A DNA stretch of 64,000 nt. It comes from Isoetes taiwanensis. Its lineage: Eukaryota > Streptophyta > Lycopodiopsida > Isoetales > Isoetaceae. Positions 1-11,936 of this stretch are shown piece after piece. The first letter of the stretch is position 1; every line of letters begins with the position of its first letter. Both the position numbers and the translations under genes were made by a program. The DNA is taken from positions 7,871,890 through 7,935,889 of the forward strand of contig JAJEKV010000030.1 of NCBI GenBank assembly GCA_021234155.1, given 5' to 3'. The notes beneath the pieces were generated by a model, which was given only the letters and a program-made list of their open reading frames with translations, did not search any database and had not been told where the DNA came from.

Positions 1-296
1 ACAATAAGCTTTACTATAGGATTACTGTTCAAAGCATGACAGTACAGATCAAATAGAGATACTTCAAGTCTTTTTCAATGAGACAAATAGCATATAAGCT
101 TTAAGTTCCACATGCCTACAATGCATATGGATCCACAGAACTAAAGAAAGATTATCCTCATAGTGTTTCAAGAGCAGGCTTACCATTTGAATTTTAGTGC
201 AGAATCTGAAGACATGAACAATCTGAATTGTAGTGCAGAAATGCAGCCGACCACCATATTGTAAATTCATATTGTAAAATCAAATTGTAGCTTGTT

Positions 297-3116
297 TCAA
301 GAACCTGCAGAATCTGGTAGAAAGCTCCAACCACTTGATGAATCTAAAGACTTTGAACTTCCTGCAATCTCCAAACCGACTTGACTCTCTCTTCTTGAAG
401 TTGAATCCCACAAAGCTAACGCTCTATCAAATGGAAAATCCTTGAGACTGTAATTGCATGTGTATGATCGTAAAGCGATATCCAAATTCTTCTCGAGCCT
501 ATTGCGGACCTTATTCTTCAGATAATTCATGGTGCTAAATACTCGTTTGTCCTCCACAGAGCCCAAAATCATGGTTTGACACAGATGGACAAGTTTAAAA
601 TACTCTGGCATTCGATCTTGAAGAAACTGACTATTACTAAACAGCATCCAAAGTCTAGTAATTGAACCAAATTCCTTGAGTTCCTCTAATTGTGTGCATT
701 GCACCCACATAGTTTCCCCAAAACATTGTGCTTGTTCCGTCAATGCATTCCCATCTATGATGCCGCAAACTGTTTCTGATTCTACAATAACAGGCTTAGA
801 GAAATGATCTTTTAAAGTACGAACCTTGCTTTTGAAATCAATCTGCTTTAAGTGCTTATGATGATCACTTTGTGGGCTGATCCAAAACTGAGGATACACA
901 ATAGACATTGCATCCAGGAATTTCATCCCTTGGAAAACGATCCCGTATTTCTTTAGCTAAAGTACCTGCTATATCATGAAGATTTTTGCGTACATTTGTA
1001 ACTATTTCAGCAAATGTATCTCTGGTTATGGGAGCTCGTCGCAATAGACGCCCTCGAATACGTTTCTTTGGTGCATACATCTGCAAATTCGTCTATTAGA
1101 TAATGTAGCAATAAGACATATAAAAGACAAGATTGAAATGCTGCATAAATATATAGTATCTGCACTAAATTAGAGTGGACCTTCATGCATAATTTCTCGT
1201 TGGCATCAAACTTCAAAATGCTTTTATTGCCATCTACATCAAGTAACTCATACCATAACATAAATTTCTCTGCATCATATGGACCAGTGACAGGATACAT
1301 AAAATCTAATGCAAGACATGTCGTCTGTCTAGCCCGTACATACTCTGAAATGTACATAGTGCATTTTTGAGCAAGCTTTGTTAAGAAGTTCAGCTCCTTT
1401 ATGGGAAGCATGCCTGCAAAAGGAACCAATGTCAAAAAATAGACTGGAACTATGCAAAAGCATGCCTTAACTAGACTGGAACTAATCTTAAACTATAGAC
1501 TGGAACTAATGAAATTATAAATTTGAAGCGTGGAATAAATAAACCTAAAAATGCAATCTGACGCACATTATTTGGTACCTGCCAGAGTCAACAATGTCTC
1601 GAGATCCACGAGTTGAGCAAGTAATTGTATTGGTTTCTCTGAGTTTGCCCACTTTTTGATGACAAGTTATCCATTAACCCGACCAAGGAAGGGTACTCCA
1701 AATATAGGCGTTGTGCTGGTTTATAGAGGGATATCCACCTCGTATTAACAGTGTTCAACAGCTTGTCACCCTTCGTCAAGCCTATTGCCATCTTCTTAAA
1801 CTTGCGGAATCTAGGATAGAAAATACATCAAAACAGGAATTTATAAATAATATGAATGTAATGACAAAAAGAAAGAGTATCTAACATATCTTTTTGAGCT
1901 TCGATAAAAGAAGTTATAAACATCCTTTATTAAGCTCTCAATCTTCATGACGCAATCAAAATTGTCTACAATTTTGTATGCAAGGTTCATTCTATGAGCC
2001 ATGCAATGCACACCAAGAGCATAAGGTGCCAATGTAGTTTGAATCCTAGCTGTAAGGCCATTACGACATCCTTGCATTACAGAGCAACCATCCATGCCAA
2101 TGCAGATCAGTTTTCTTGCAATATCAAGTGTCGAAAGCCCCAAAACTGTCATTAAACTCTCGTCAACAATTGCAAATATATTCTCCGCAGTTGCATTTTT
2201 TTGCAGGCGCATGATTCTAACATAAGATGCTCGTCTAACAAAGAGGGTCACATAGTATACTGTCATGCACAACCAAGACGAGTTATCTTTTGCGGTTGCC
2301 TCATCTAATAACATAGCAAAAAAATCACACCTACGAAGATCTTCTTGCAAATCTTGTCTGACCACTTCACCAATGGACTTTGCGAACTCCCAACCACTGC
2401 TTAGACCAATGTGAGCTGGGAAAGTTTTGGTTACTAGGCTGCATTTCCAAAATCTCTTTCTCCTTAGGATAATCAGTCATAGGCCTTCCTTTTTTTAACG
2501 CATGGAATACTGCATGTAGCTGCACCAATCTTGCTTGCAAATTTTTATCAGTAATTCTTTAAAGCAAATCTTTGATCGGTTTCACAACGGGTAAGTCGTT
2601 CTTTGCCAGATACTTCGTATATTCCTCAACATACTGCAAATGCCTACACTCATCCTTTGTTTTCCACCCCATCACGGACACTTCCTTTCCATCCTCCAGC
2701 TTTTTGTCGTAGGTTTTACCAGCATGCTTCTCTATTGTGTCTAACTTCAGCTGCAAGTCGACATTAGCTCCTTGTTTCCATGAACATGCATCACATCGTG
2801 CTCTTCATGCTCTTGGAAACCCAAATACATCTTCCTCGACTATAGGCCTTATGTAGGGAAATCTTCTACCCCAATCTTCTTGAAAATCCCTACCTTGAGT
2901 CCACTGACCTAACTGCCTTTTCCGTTCCTTTCCCTTGGCGTTGTCAACATCTACATTTTCTTGAGGTTCATTTGCTGCTTGATCAGTGGCCACCTTTTCA
3001 CTTGAACTTTCAACTATGGCTTCCAGACTCTCCTCTACAAGCACCATACTGCTGCTACAATTGCCCATAACATTGTTGCTGCTCTTAAAGAATGATAAAA
3101 TGCTCCGTGTAGACAT
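297..3116 (-). pseudogene. hAT-type transposase relic (zinc-finger, hATC end)
   Basis: The pieces of a cut-and-paste transposase read right to left in several frames. The start at 3,116 gives a Ser-rich N-terminus (MSTRSILSFFKSS) followed by a W-x-FPYIRPIV-type segment. A possible Cys2/His zinc finger follows (CDACSWKQG, then IEKHAGK, about 2,690-2,790). The catalytic core follows at 1,841-2,365 (FFAMLLDEATAKDNSSWL; GVHCMAHRMNLAYK). The typical hAT signature NTRWISLYKPAQRLYLEYP lies near 1,700-1,760. The C-terminal dimerisation segment (VFSTMNYLKNKVRNRL) is at 297-926. Stops and frame changes near 2,805, 2,560 and 1,800 break the frame, although some gaps could be introns. It is similar in layout to the DUF4371/zinc-finger hAT proteins of plants. 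No terminal inverted repeats or target duplication were found, so the element ends are unknown. Confidence 0.75.
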
Positions 3117-3865
3117 TTTTATCTGCCTAAGGTCTGGAAATACAGCAAAGAAGATGAGATTCAGAAATTTGAATAACACAATCATGAAGGTCTTTGAGGA
3201 AACTATATAGGTTAAACCAAAAGAAATGATCCTTGCATGGAATGTATGTATCAATGTCTTCGAAAATTTGTCAACAAGGGGACATAAATCTGGGAATGCT
3301 ATGATATCTTGATCATGCAAAACTGATGGAAGCACCTAAATCTTGTGTAAGATACAAATATTGTGGATTAAAGCCAGCCAAAATAATATTTCTTTCCGTC
3401 CCGCTATCGATAACCAAACTGGCCCCATTTTCAGGCCATGTATTCAGTCTGGCCTCATAAAATACTATGCATGCTAGTCGATCTTCTTAGAGAACTTGCA
3501 TGATGCGAAAGAAGTCAGTGATGGTGCTCATGGACTCCAAGAAAATGTATATTTTGCAAAACTGCAGTTACACAACTTTCTCAGACTAGACCCTGAGAAT
3601 GTCATTCTTAACAGAGTGGTTTCACCATATCAAGGTGACAAGCTGATGTTCTACTAAATGTGAATTTTAAGAAATATTTACATAAGGTAAGAAGCTTAGA
3701 TCTTTCACCATTCTTTGACATATTCAGAATAAGAGACATGTAAAGGAAAAGTATCAACATGACCAACCAGAAGTTGGCAAGCTTTAAGGCCCACCAAATG
3801 ATCACAATGTCCAGAAAAAATTCCATGATATGTTGGAATTAAAGTTCGAGAATAATTACTTTAAA
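3117..3865. other. spacer without a recognisable gene
   Basis: No complete gene is seen. On the minus strand at about 3,345-3,475 an open stretch of roughly 45 codons (…RLNTWPENGASLVIDSGTE…) looks exon-like but I do not recognise it. It may belong with the methyltransferase relic to its right. Confidence 0.3.
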
Positions 3866-4129
3866 ATATAGGATTGTCAGGAGATGCCACACATCCAACC
3901 AGCAGAAAAATTGGAAATGTGACAGTCTTAGAAAACACTTTGGTCACATCATCAACCTCAGATGAAACATAAGGCAACGCAGCACAGCACCATGCTGCAA
4001 TTACACCCCCAGGCTTGCGTAAAAAGCATTTTACATGAGAAAAAAATTGATCTCGCTTGAACCAATGTAAAGCTTGTGCTACAGTTATTAAATCAACTGA
4101 ATCTTCAGGGCCTACTATGGCACTAACCT
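3866..4129 (-). pseudogene. SAM-dependent methyltransferase exon relic
   Basis: An uninterrupted 88-codon stretch on the minus strand contains DSVDLITVAQALHWF followed by FLRKPGGVIAAW. This is the motif IV to post-IV segment of the class I methyltransferase_11 family, in the plant subgroup that has the AQAxHWF signature. A potential acceptor lies just upstream and the frame ends near 3,866. The N-terminal part with the glycine-rich SAM-binding loop was not found nearby: the sequence to the right, at 4,130-4,400, is full of stops. I therefore call it a fragment rather than a gene. An intact gene with long introns outside the visible signal is less likely. Confidence 0.6.
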
Positions 4130-4406
4130 GGTAAGAAAATGTTATACCTACTGCTGCACCTGCTTGCTAAGAAGATGTTACAACTACTCTTGCACCTGCT
4201 TCAAAGTACTCTCGATGCATCTGTCCAAAGACTATAACTTTGTAAGTGCAAATTTATTACAAATAAATGCAGCGATATTACAAATAAATGTAGCCAACTC
4301 TCCTTGCAGCTTTCTTTCTTTCTGTTCTAAGGTCCGTTCATCATGAAAGTTCAAAGGTTTGTTCAGCATGAAAGATGTCTAAAGTTTTCATTTTCAGTCC
4401 GTAATT

Positions 4407-4661
4407 ATGTCAACACTTGATGTGCTCTCAAATTTGGCAAGTTATGTTCATACTAAGCATAACCTCCAAGCAAAGCTTGCTGTTGGATGCTATTATGTCA
4501 AAAAACGCAGACGATATTTAGCATCTGATAACTTTAGGGACATCAAACTTTACTTTGAGAATCATAATGAACATCCTCCTTTTGAATCAAAGATGGGACA
4601 TATTGTTTCTATTCAATGGATTGAAGTGAATCCAGCTAAGGTACATGAAATAAAAGCATGA
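4407..4661 (+). CDS. short hypothetical ORF (84 aa)
   Basis: This 84-codon ORF starts MSTLDVLSNLASYVH and has a basic patch (VKKRRRY) in its middle. It shows no motif I recognise. The codon composition is not clearly different from the AT-rich surroundings, and there is no obvious promoter or neighbour that would give it a role. It may be an exon of a decayed gene or a chance ORF. Confidence 0.2.
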   Translation: MSTLDVLSNLASYVHTKHNLQAKLAVGCYYVKKRRRYLASDNFRDIKLYFENHNEHPPFESKMGHIVSIQWIEVNPAKVHEIKA

Positions 4662-5088
4662 TCAGAAACTCAAAATCTTTTGAAAAACTACCAGGATCTG
4701 CTGTTTGTTAACTGCTCATTGGCTTTCTTTGGTAGTTATCGCCACTACACAAGTTTTTGGTCTCAGTGTGGCAAGATTCCTCCAAGAATTTTCTGTAAAT
4801 TATTTGCTTATAGCTCTGGAAAATCGTGCCATTGTTCCAGGATCTTAGAGGTTCCAATGCTTTCCAAAATTTTTCTATTTGCACAAAGATGCTAGCAAGA
4901 AATTTACCTAAATTCGAGGGGGCGCTAAGAGGCGAATCCATCAAACTGATCCACCGCCTCCATAGAATTGGGGGCTAAACCGTAAACCTCGGCCCAAGAA
5001 TCTGGGGCGAAAGAAAAAAAAAAGGGGGAGATGAACCATCGAAAGTTGGTGAAAATTGTTTTCGTATTATTTAATTGTATCCTACTAA

Positions 5089-5235
5089 CATGGGAAAATC
5101 TTTTTCATGGGCTTTTTTATTTGGGCACTCTGGGCTTTTTTTAGATTAAGATAAGATTTTATCTGCACGCTTGTAATTGAAACCAACCATACAAACAACC
5201 CCAAATAAAAAAGCCATTGAAAAAGATTTCCCCTG
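5089..5235. mobile_element. 147-bp foldback MITE with TAA target duplication
   Basis: The left end CATGGGAAAATCTTTTTC and the right end, read on the other strand, CAGGGGAAATCTTTTTC, form imperfect inverted repeats. They continue inward through GGGCTTTTTTATTTGGG, so almost the whole element can fold on itself. The element is flanked by TAA at 5,086-5,088 and TAA at 5,236-5,238. A three-base TAA duplication fits the PIF/Harbinger (Tourist-like) class. Confidence 0.65.
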
Positions 5236-5934
5236 TAAAGCTCACCATCATGCATCGGACTTTAATCCAGATGGTCCTCCAGCAATAAAATTGTTTAAAA
5301 AAAATGGTAGTAAATAATGATGCCACTATGCTAATGTTGCGGCTCAATACAATCTACAGCCATGAGCTCTCATTAAATTCATCTACTCGTTGAAATGCCC
5401 ATGGGTCTCAGACTGCATAAAAGGGCAGAAATCAGGAATCACCTATCTTTAAAGCGAAGCTCATCTATAAACAAAACTCAGTTAACCAAAAGAGAAAAGT
5501 GAAAACAAAACACTCAGAGGCATACCTTGCTACAAAAAAAAGCCCTCCTCTCATGCATCTGACATTTCAAGAATGTATTTACCCGTTGAATTTAGTGTCA
5601 AATGCATGCCTATAGCTTCTATTATCATAAGAAAATGAATTTGACAAACAGAATGGTAGACACCATAAGTGAAATAACATAAACTACAAAACATAGAGTC
5701 AAAAGTATGCACTCTAAGCTATTTGTGCCTCATCATCTACAAATTTGCATTTTTTTCTTTTTTTGTCCTTCAACTGTATAGGAATCATGTACGTTGACAT
5801 ATATCGAGCTTCACTTTCTGCATATACTGGTAGTTTAAATGTGCTGCAAAAGAATAAGATGTATTAGTAAATATGTCGATGCATAAAAAGATCAAAAGCT
5901 TAAGAGCAAAGTATGAAACTGCAAAACTCACGGA
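5236..5934. other. spacer, no gene seen
   Basis: This AT-rich sequence between the MITE and the 3' end of the methyltransferase-like gene has no coding signal I can support. It is probably the 3' untranslated and flanking sequence of that gene. Confidence 0.4.
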
Positions 5935-7086
5935 CTAGTCCAAGGGTTCGTCCACATCCTGAACTGGAACATTCTCAATATCGTCTTCATCTCCACTCTC
6001 ATCTGATTTGTCAAGATTAATAGAAGGAGCCCCACAACGCCGCAAAGCAAGCACAGACTGAACCAACACTTCATCCTTCTCAGTTTTAAAGTAATGAACA
6101 CCTTTTAACGCGCATGCTTCCATCATAGAGCCAGTACCGGCAAACAAGTCCAATGCAAAGCCACCCGTCACACAAAAAGAATGAAGTATAAATTCCATCA
6201 CTTTTGTTGATTTTTCGAAGCCATATCTTGATTGTTTTGCTTCATGCACTGGCAACCTATCTTTTTCAGCTAGCACATTGAAAAGAACATTGTTGTTTTG
6301 GTTCAATTCCCTCATGGAATACACTACTGAGTTTATCTTCCCAACATCAACTCCAATCCTGGTGTAGATAATGAAATAGTAACAACTACTCTCAAAAACT
6401 CCGAAGGCATCACGAGTTACCTCACAAGGAGTTTTCTGCACCATGAAGTACATGCGCTGCCTCTCAAGATTGCGTTTCTTTGCAGCAGCATCCAAAATCT
6501 TCAATTGCTTAATATCGCAAAAGCATACCACAAATCCAGAATCATCAACACAAAGTGTGGCTATAGTGAAAGCATCATCAATAACCTGTTTGCTACATAA
6601 GTTCCATTCAGGAACTACCAAGTGACCCATCGTAGGTTTTTCATTTGTTGGGAAGTCCAATAATACAACATCGGCTTGATTTAACATGATCCTACATAAT
6701 GGAATCAAAGGGGGTGGAGTCTTGCGCACTATCCTCAGTTCTTTTAATGTTTCTGAAATCATTTGTACCGTGAAACTCTTTGGAAACTCTATGGCATCAT
6801 CATCATTATCCTTTCTCTTTCGTTTGGAAGATTTGCCATTAGGAGCCTTAATTGTGTCTGCCTTCATTGTATCTGTATCTATCACATCATCTAATTCATC
6901 TGCTGGTGGAACATCTGTCTGAATTATTTCAATGTGAACATTATCCACATTTGCAGCAATTGACTCTGTAACAGTATCTAATTCTGAGGCCATTATAATG
7001 GCTTTCTGCAAAGCTTTACTCTTCCTAGTTGGAGTTGCTAAGGAGGTGTACACAAAATTGTTTGAGCTGCGCCTAGTTTCTACCAT
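5935..7086 (-). CDS. methyltransferase-fold protein, plant TE-associated (383 aa)
   Basis: The ORF is uninterrupted. I chose the start at 7,086 (MVETRRSSNNF), because the 26 codons before it encode a hydrophobic stretch that looks like intron or untranslated sequence. Residues 1-110 are acidic, with a basic nuclear-localisation-like patch (KSSKRKRKDND). About residue 150 the sequence ADVVLLDFPTN resembles a degenerate motif IV (DPPY region) of DNA amino-methyltransferases. Near residues 310-350, GFALDLFAGTGSMMEACALKG is a clear FxGxG-type SAM-binding loop, followed by an acidic tail. The order of motif IV before motif I is that of beta-class N6-adenine/N4-cytosine enzymes. The catalytic DPPY is not canonical, so activity is doubtful. 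The gene faces away from the transposase starting at 8,380, which suggests the two may belong to one mobile element. Family identity is inferred. Confidence 0.6.
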   Translation of the reverse strand: MVETRRSSNNFVYTSLATPTRKSKALQKAIIMASELDTVTESIAANVDNVHIEIIQTDVPPADELDDVIDTDTMKADTIKAPNGKSSKRKRKDNDDDAIEFPKSFTVQMISETLKELRIVRKTPPPLIPLCRIMLNQADVVLLDFPTNEKPTMGHLVVPEWNLCSKQVIDDAFTIATLCVDDSGFVVCFCDIKQLKILDAAAKKRNLERQRMYFMVQKTPCEVTRDAFGVFESSCYYFIIYTRIGVDVGKINSVVYSMRELNQNNNVLFNVLAEKDRLPVHEAKQSRYGFEKSTKVMEFILHSFCVTGGFALDLFAGTGSMMEACALKGVHYFKTEKDEVLVQSVLALRRCGAPSINLDKSDESGDEDDIENVPVQDVDEPLD

Positions 7087-7164
7087 AACACTGCAATTAA
7101 ATAAGAATATAAATGCACAGGCAAAACAAATGCAAAGACACATAATAATCCATATTACCTGCAA

Positions 7165-8379
7165 GGCCAGGGTTCAGTAGCGTGCTTCCTTCTGGGGACA
7201 CGATGAGGACAACAATGATGTTACCTAATTAAAAGGGGGCTCGGTGCCGAACTACCTTGTTCTGAGCAAACTACAACATGTGATAGTAAAGGCGAATAAG
7301 AAACTACAAAAAATTTTGAATTCACAAACCCAAAATTAGATGCAGAGACAGAGACAAGCAGCTTGGAAGAGGGGGCTCGGTACCGTCCTCCCTTCTTCTG
7401 GACAACCAAGCATTTAAAAAAAACAAATAAAAAGCTCATGTTGTTACTTGCTGGAGGGGGGGTTCAGTGCCGAACTACCCTAAAAGATGCAGCAGTTGTG
7501 TTGCCGTAAAGCTTCCAGAGAAAAGCCAGAGAAAAAATAAGAAGAAAAAAATATATGAGTCTCTTTGAAGGGGGGGCACAGTGCCGATCTACCCCCCAAA
7601 GAAAGAACAAAGTGGAGCAAAATTTGTACCTGTTGGAGCTATAGAGGGGGGCACGGTACCGAGCTATGGCCGAACAGGGGCACGGTTTGCTTGATGTGTA
7701 GCCGAATGCTTAATGCTTAATGCTTAATGCTTAATGCTTAATGCTTAATGCTTAACCTGCCGTAGATAAAATATGAGTCTGCTTGAAGGAGGGGCTCGGT
7801 GCCGAACTACCCCACAAAGAGAGAACAACCCAAAGAAAGAACAAAGCAAAATGGGAACAGAAATTTTCGTACCTATTGGAGCTGTTGGAGCTATAGAGGG
7901 GGGCACGGTGCCGAGCTATGGCCGAACAGGGGCACGGTTTGCAGACAGGGGCTCGGTGCAGACAGCAGATACAATCGGCCTAGGCTCTTCATACAGATGC
8001 AGGCTCGGTGCGATACAGTCGGCCATGTTTTTTACTTGTTTCTTACTTGTTTTTTTACTTGTTTTTTACTTTTTTCTTTGTTAAAGGCCAAAATGCATAT
8101 TTCTTTGTTCATATTCCTTTACTTTATAACGTTTATATGGACACGTTAAGTATGCCACCTAATTACAAACGTTCATATTCCTTTAATTTTTAACGTTTAT
8201 ATGGACACGTTACTTATGCCACCTACTTACATGCCACCTAAGGCAGCTAGAACTAGCTTCAAGGATATGAATTTAATTCGTTTCTAGATATGAATACAAT
8301 TCTTATTTTACAAGGATATTCGTGTGCCCTATTGCAGAATTCGTACTCTATTTCCAAAGGCAGTGTGTAGTTTACTTTC
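7165..8379. promoter_or_regulatory. divergent spacer with CTCGGTGCCGA-type motif array
   Basis: This spacer separates two divergent genes and is probably their shared promoter region. At least seven copies of a GC-rich, near-palindromic motif occur in an otherwise AT-rich stretch: GGGGGCTCGGTGCCGAAC and variants near 7,233, 7,374, 7,455, 7,570, 7,648, 7,790 and 7,900. Shorter versions follow at about 7,950 and 8,003. Two larger units of about 215 bp repeat in tandem (about 7,553-7,692 and 7,769-7,942). Further right, about 64 bp containing TTTATATGGACACGTTA is duplicated at 8,107-8,232. No gene is seen here. Confidence 0.5.
7707..7757 (+). repeat. GCTTAAT heptamer microsatellite, about seven units
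   Basis: Seven or so perfect copies of the heptamer TGCTTAA stand head to tail within the divergent spacer. The unit differs from the plant telomere repeat TTTAGGG. Confidence 0.9.
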
Positions 8380-11300
8380 ATGGCGCCTCGTTTAGTTGTG
8401 AAAGGATTTGGAAAGCTACAGGAGTTGACATTGCCATTTGTTAATGGGCGATGTGAGCTGCAACATAGCTTGCTTTGTGCAACATTTGGTTTTGATGAAG
8501 CCACTCTTTGTGTTGTTCAAGAAAATACAGATGGCACGAATGCAGTCAGTAATCTCATTGATGAAACGGAGGAAAACAAATTTGTGGTTGAAATGCAATA
8601 TGGAACTACTGGGTCTAGTTGCAGGCAACACCCCTGCTACTGCAATCAACGTAGAATCTCCTGTGGCCTCTACAAATCATATCTGTGGCTCAACTTTTGG
8701 CAAAGTCCTAGCATGTCGCTCAAACAACAAGTTGAAAAGAATTATGATGGAAGTTAGTGAACCTCAACAAGTTCAATGCTTGCCACCATTTTATGACGGG
8801 AAAGTTGTATTTGAACTTCCTCCACAAAAATCTGGTAGTAGCATGGAAGGCATGCAACAAAACATGGATCCTCATGTTTGGACTGCACCAAGCCACACTC
8901 ATATTCCATGTGTTCGTGGGACTGTTAGGCTATCGTATTGTGCTGGAGAGCTAGAGTGTCTCAACCCCTGGTGTGATTATAATCTTACACATTGGAAGGC
9001 TAACAATGTGCAATGGAAAGGGGCTATAAACAAGAGGCTTGTAGTTGGTGAGGTTAACGAGGAACATGGATCATTGTGTTGTGAATATTGCAAAGAGCAA
9101 CCTTCATGTGTGGGGTCGTGCAATGCAATGGTATATTACTGTATTCCAGACAATATTCATGATACGAGGCTAGTTATACACACTGGCAGTCATAGTCATC
9201 CAATAAGGCGTGTGCAATCAAGATCTGATATATTGCACTTGAGATCACTCTTAGAGACTGTTGTGCAATCTTCTTGCAAGCTGAAGGGAACTAGACATGC
9301 TCAAAACGAAATTGCCATGCAAGAAATTTGCAAAAGTGTCATTGAAACAGCTGACGTAGATCATGTGGACAAGTTGAGTGTCGAGCAACTGCTAATTCGA
9401 CTGGAACCACTTTGCAACCAGAGAAGGTAAGGAAAAAAAACTCATTTCATAACTACATTATATTGACATTGATTATCCTATGATTAAAATTTACTTATTT
9501 TGTAGGTTGAGAAGATGGTTAGACAATGCTCGAATAAAGAATAAAGAATGTTGTGATGATATGAGCAGTATATTCAACCTAAAACGAAGGTGTCATTATG
9601 AATATTTTCATGGATCCAAGTTTCCTTATCAGGCACATGGCGAGAATGAGAGATGTTATGTTTTCAAAATGTCTACTAATGGACCAGGCTCTGGAGTTGA
9701 TTTAGTAAACAGAATGCGGCCATCTGGTGATTTATCAAAGGCATGGGTGCATTTTGATCACGTGAAACGCATTCAAGGTTGGACAACCCTTGCTTGCCAT
9801 GTATATGACCCCACGTAAGTATTATTTATATTGCATTTGGTAGTATCCATTCAACTGAAGTCAATATATAATATCTTGAATGCTTCGTATTGTTACAGTG
9901 TTAGAGGTTTGATGACCATAGCTGTATGTGACATGAAAACAGAAGATGTCTTGTCTCAAAAGAAATTTTGGGTCAAGTTAAATAAGGTCATGACTATTAA
10001 GAACTATCCACCAGCAGAGTTTCACGGGTTCATGGCAGATGAGGCCCAAGCCAATTGGACAGCAATTAGAGAAGTCTTTTGTAATGGCCAAATAAACACT
10101 GAAAAAGAAAGATCTTGTGTTTTCCATTTTGAACAATGTCTACAACGCCATACTAAGAGTCTTATATATCCAGAATATAGACAAGAACATCTGAAGCTTT
10201 GTAGAAAGTGGAGAGAGTGTCAAACAATAGATGATGTTGAGAAGATGTATCAATCAATCATAGATTGGTGGCATGGCAAGGCTTCACCAAGTGATGTAAA
10301 CTCTTTGTCCTAATGGTTAGCATGGTGGCACCATAGAATAAGTAGATGGGGAAATTTTATGAAGGCCAGCACAGACTTATCCACAGCTATGTACATGCCT
10401 GACACAAATTTGTCAGAATCCAGACATGGGAGTTGGTTAGCTGCAACTGGTTACACTAGAACCTTAACTTAGTAGTGGTATTAAGTCAAAAGCTGCTGCT
10501 GAATGTTTTAATCAGGAAGTTGGCAGACATGGCATGTATCCACATGTTTCAGGAACATGTGAAAATGATCAAACTATATCCAAGAAGCAAAAAATAGTCT
10601 CAAATGATGGGAACTTGACACGAGGTTCTAGAACGCATCGCCCAGATACGCAAGCACACAATGTTCCAAGAGTTGCTTCCAATGATCCGTGGTCGAACTG
10701 TTTCTTCGCTACATCTTGATTCCGGTGGAGAGAGATGTTCACAACACTTTTTGGGCTATCAGAAGAACAACTGCTGGCAGTCAAGTAAAATGTCAGGGAA
10801 TGACATCTAAAAATGGAAGGAAATGTAACAAGAAAATTAACAAGGGATTGTCTTCAACTGCATCACCTAGCTTCTATGGAATCAGGACATTCAAGGGGGA
10901 TCACGGGAACAATTAGTTTGATTTTGTCCAGATAATGTGAAGTGCACATGGTACCCAGATAAAGCTCTGTTGCACCCACCTCTAAGACCACAACTATGGC
11001 CAGTTGCAAGAGGAAGCAATCTGCGACAGGATGAAATAGAGTTCTTGGTGAACAAAGGATACCAGTTAGATGGGATTCACATGCAACCGATCATTCACTT
11101 TGGTAAAGGCGATTCAGAAACATCACAGAATGAAGTTTCTGAAAGTGTCCGCATGACAAGGGATGGAAGACGTGTGAATAAAAGGAATGAGTTGACCAAA
11201 TTTGGGATGGTGCGCCTTGAGCAAAGTAAAGATATGGTGGTTGATGATGTGGCCAAGGAAGCAGTCATTCAAAGGAGGCATGTCAACTACACAATCCAAA

Positions 11301-11509
11301 GAGAAGGTAAAGTATACACAGTTAGCATAAAACGTGAATCAGCCTGCACCTGTCCAGATTTCATGCATTGGAGCAACAAAAAGCAAATTGTTCCTTGCAA
11401 GCACTTGTTCTACATATACACTAAGGTGCTTGGGAGGGATCCTTTGGCTGATCTACGACTGATACAACCAATGTTTCCAGATTCCGTGCTGGATATTATT
11501 CTAGCTTAG
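8380..11509 (+). pseudogene. DDE/SWIM transposase relic, MULE-like or related
   Basis: Fragments in order form one transposase. The N-terminus starts at 8,380 (MAPRLVVKGFGK) and changes frame near 8,610. A Cys/His-rich zinc domain follows at about 8,890-9,200 (LECLNPWCDYNL; CCEYCKEQPSCVGSC; HTGSHSHP), similar to WRKY/GCM-type zinc clusters. Introns with GT/AG borders lie at 9,427-9,505 and 9,815-9,898. The core has FHGFMADEAQANW and CVFHFEQCLQRH, which contain likely catalytic acids. The end has a SWIM finger (ACTCPDF…PCKHLFYIY) at 11,335-11,420. A TAA stop at 10,311 and further stops near 10,465 show decay. A family relation to MULE-type transposases is inferred from the SWIM and DDE layout. 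Element ends were not found. Confidence 0.65.
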
Positions 11510-11936
11510 GGTATTATTGTAGTGGATAAATGTTATTTGTGTTTCATCTACTATTAGTATATTGTAGCACTATTATAGTAAGCGTTGATTGAGTACTCAA
11601 TCTATTAATATTATTTGTTCTATTTATTTTAATTGGTAGGCAATTTGCCAATGTTATTATAGATTTTGTCGTTGCCCTGAAATTGCCCCCAAACACGCCA
11701 ACGTAAATGCATTCCCTTTGGCAACAATCTGCCCAAGGGTTCAAGCTCAACCTAACAGCCTTCAAAGTCCGTCAAAGCAGCAGACTATTGAGAATTAGGA
11801 GCGCATTCCTTCACAACCCACAACCCAAAATCGATCTGGCAAACCAGCCTCAATCCTCCAATTCTTCGCAATGATCTCTGACCCACTTCCGTAAAACTCC
11901 TGTTGTTAGCAGCCAAGGCTAGGACTAAAACAAGGC
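11510..11936. other. spacer, no gene seen
   Basis: This AT-rich sequence lies after the SWIM transposase. The right terminus of that element may be here, but I could not pair it with a left terminus. Confidence 0.4.

Noticed and set aside
7707-7757. Interstitial telomere repeat
   Set aside because: The unit TGCTTAA is not TTTAGGG, TTAGGG or a known plant telomere variant.
10310-10345. tRNA-like TAATGGTTAGCATGGTGG word
   Set aside because: It is part of the transposase coding frame (WLAWWHH) and lacks a B box at the right distance.
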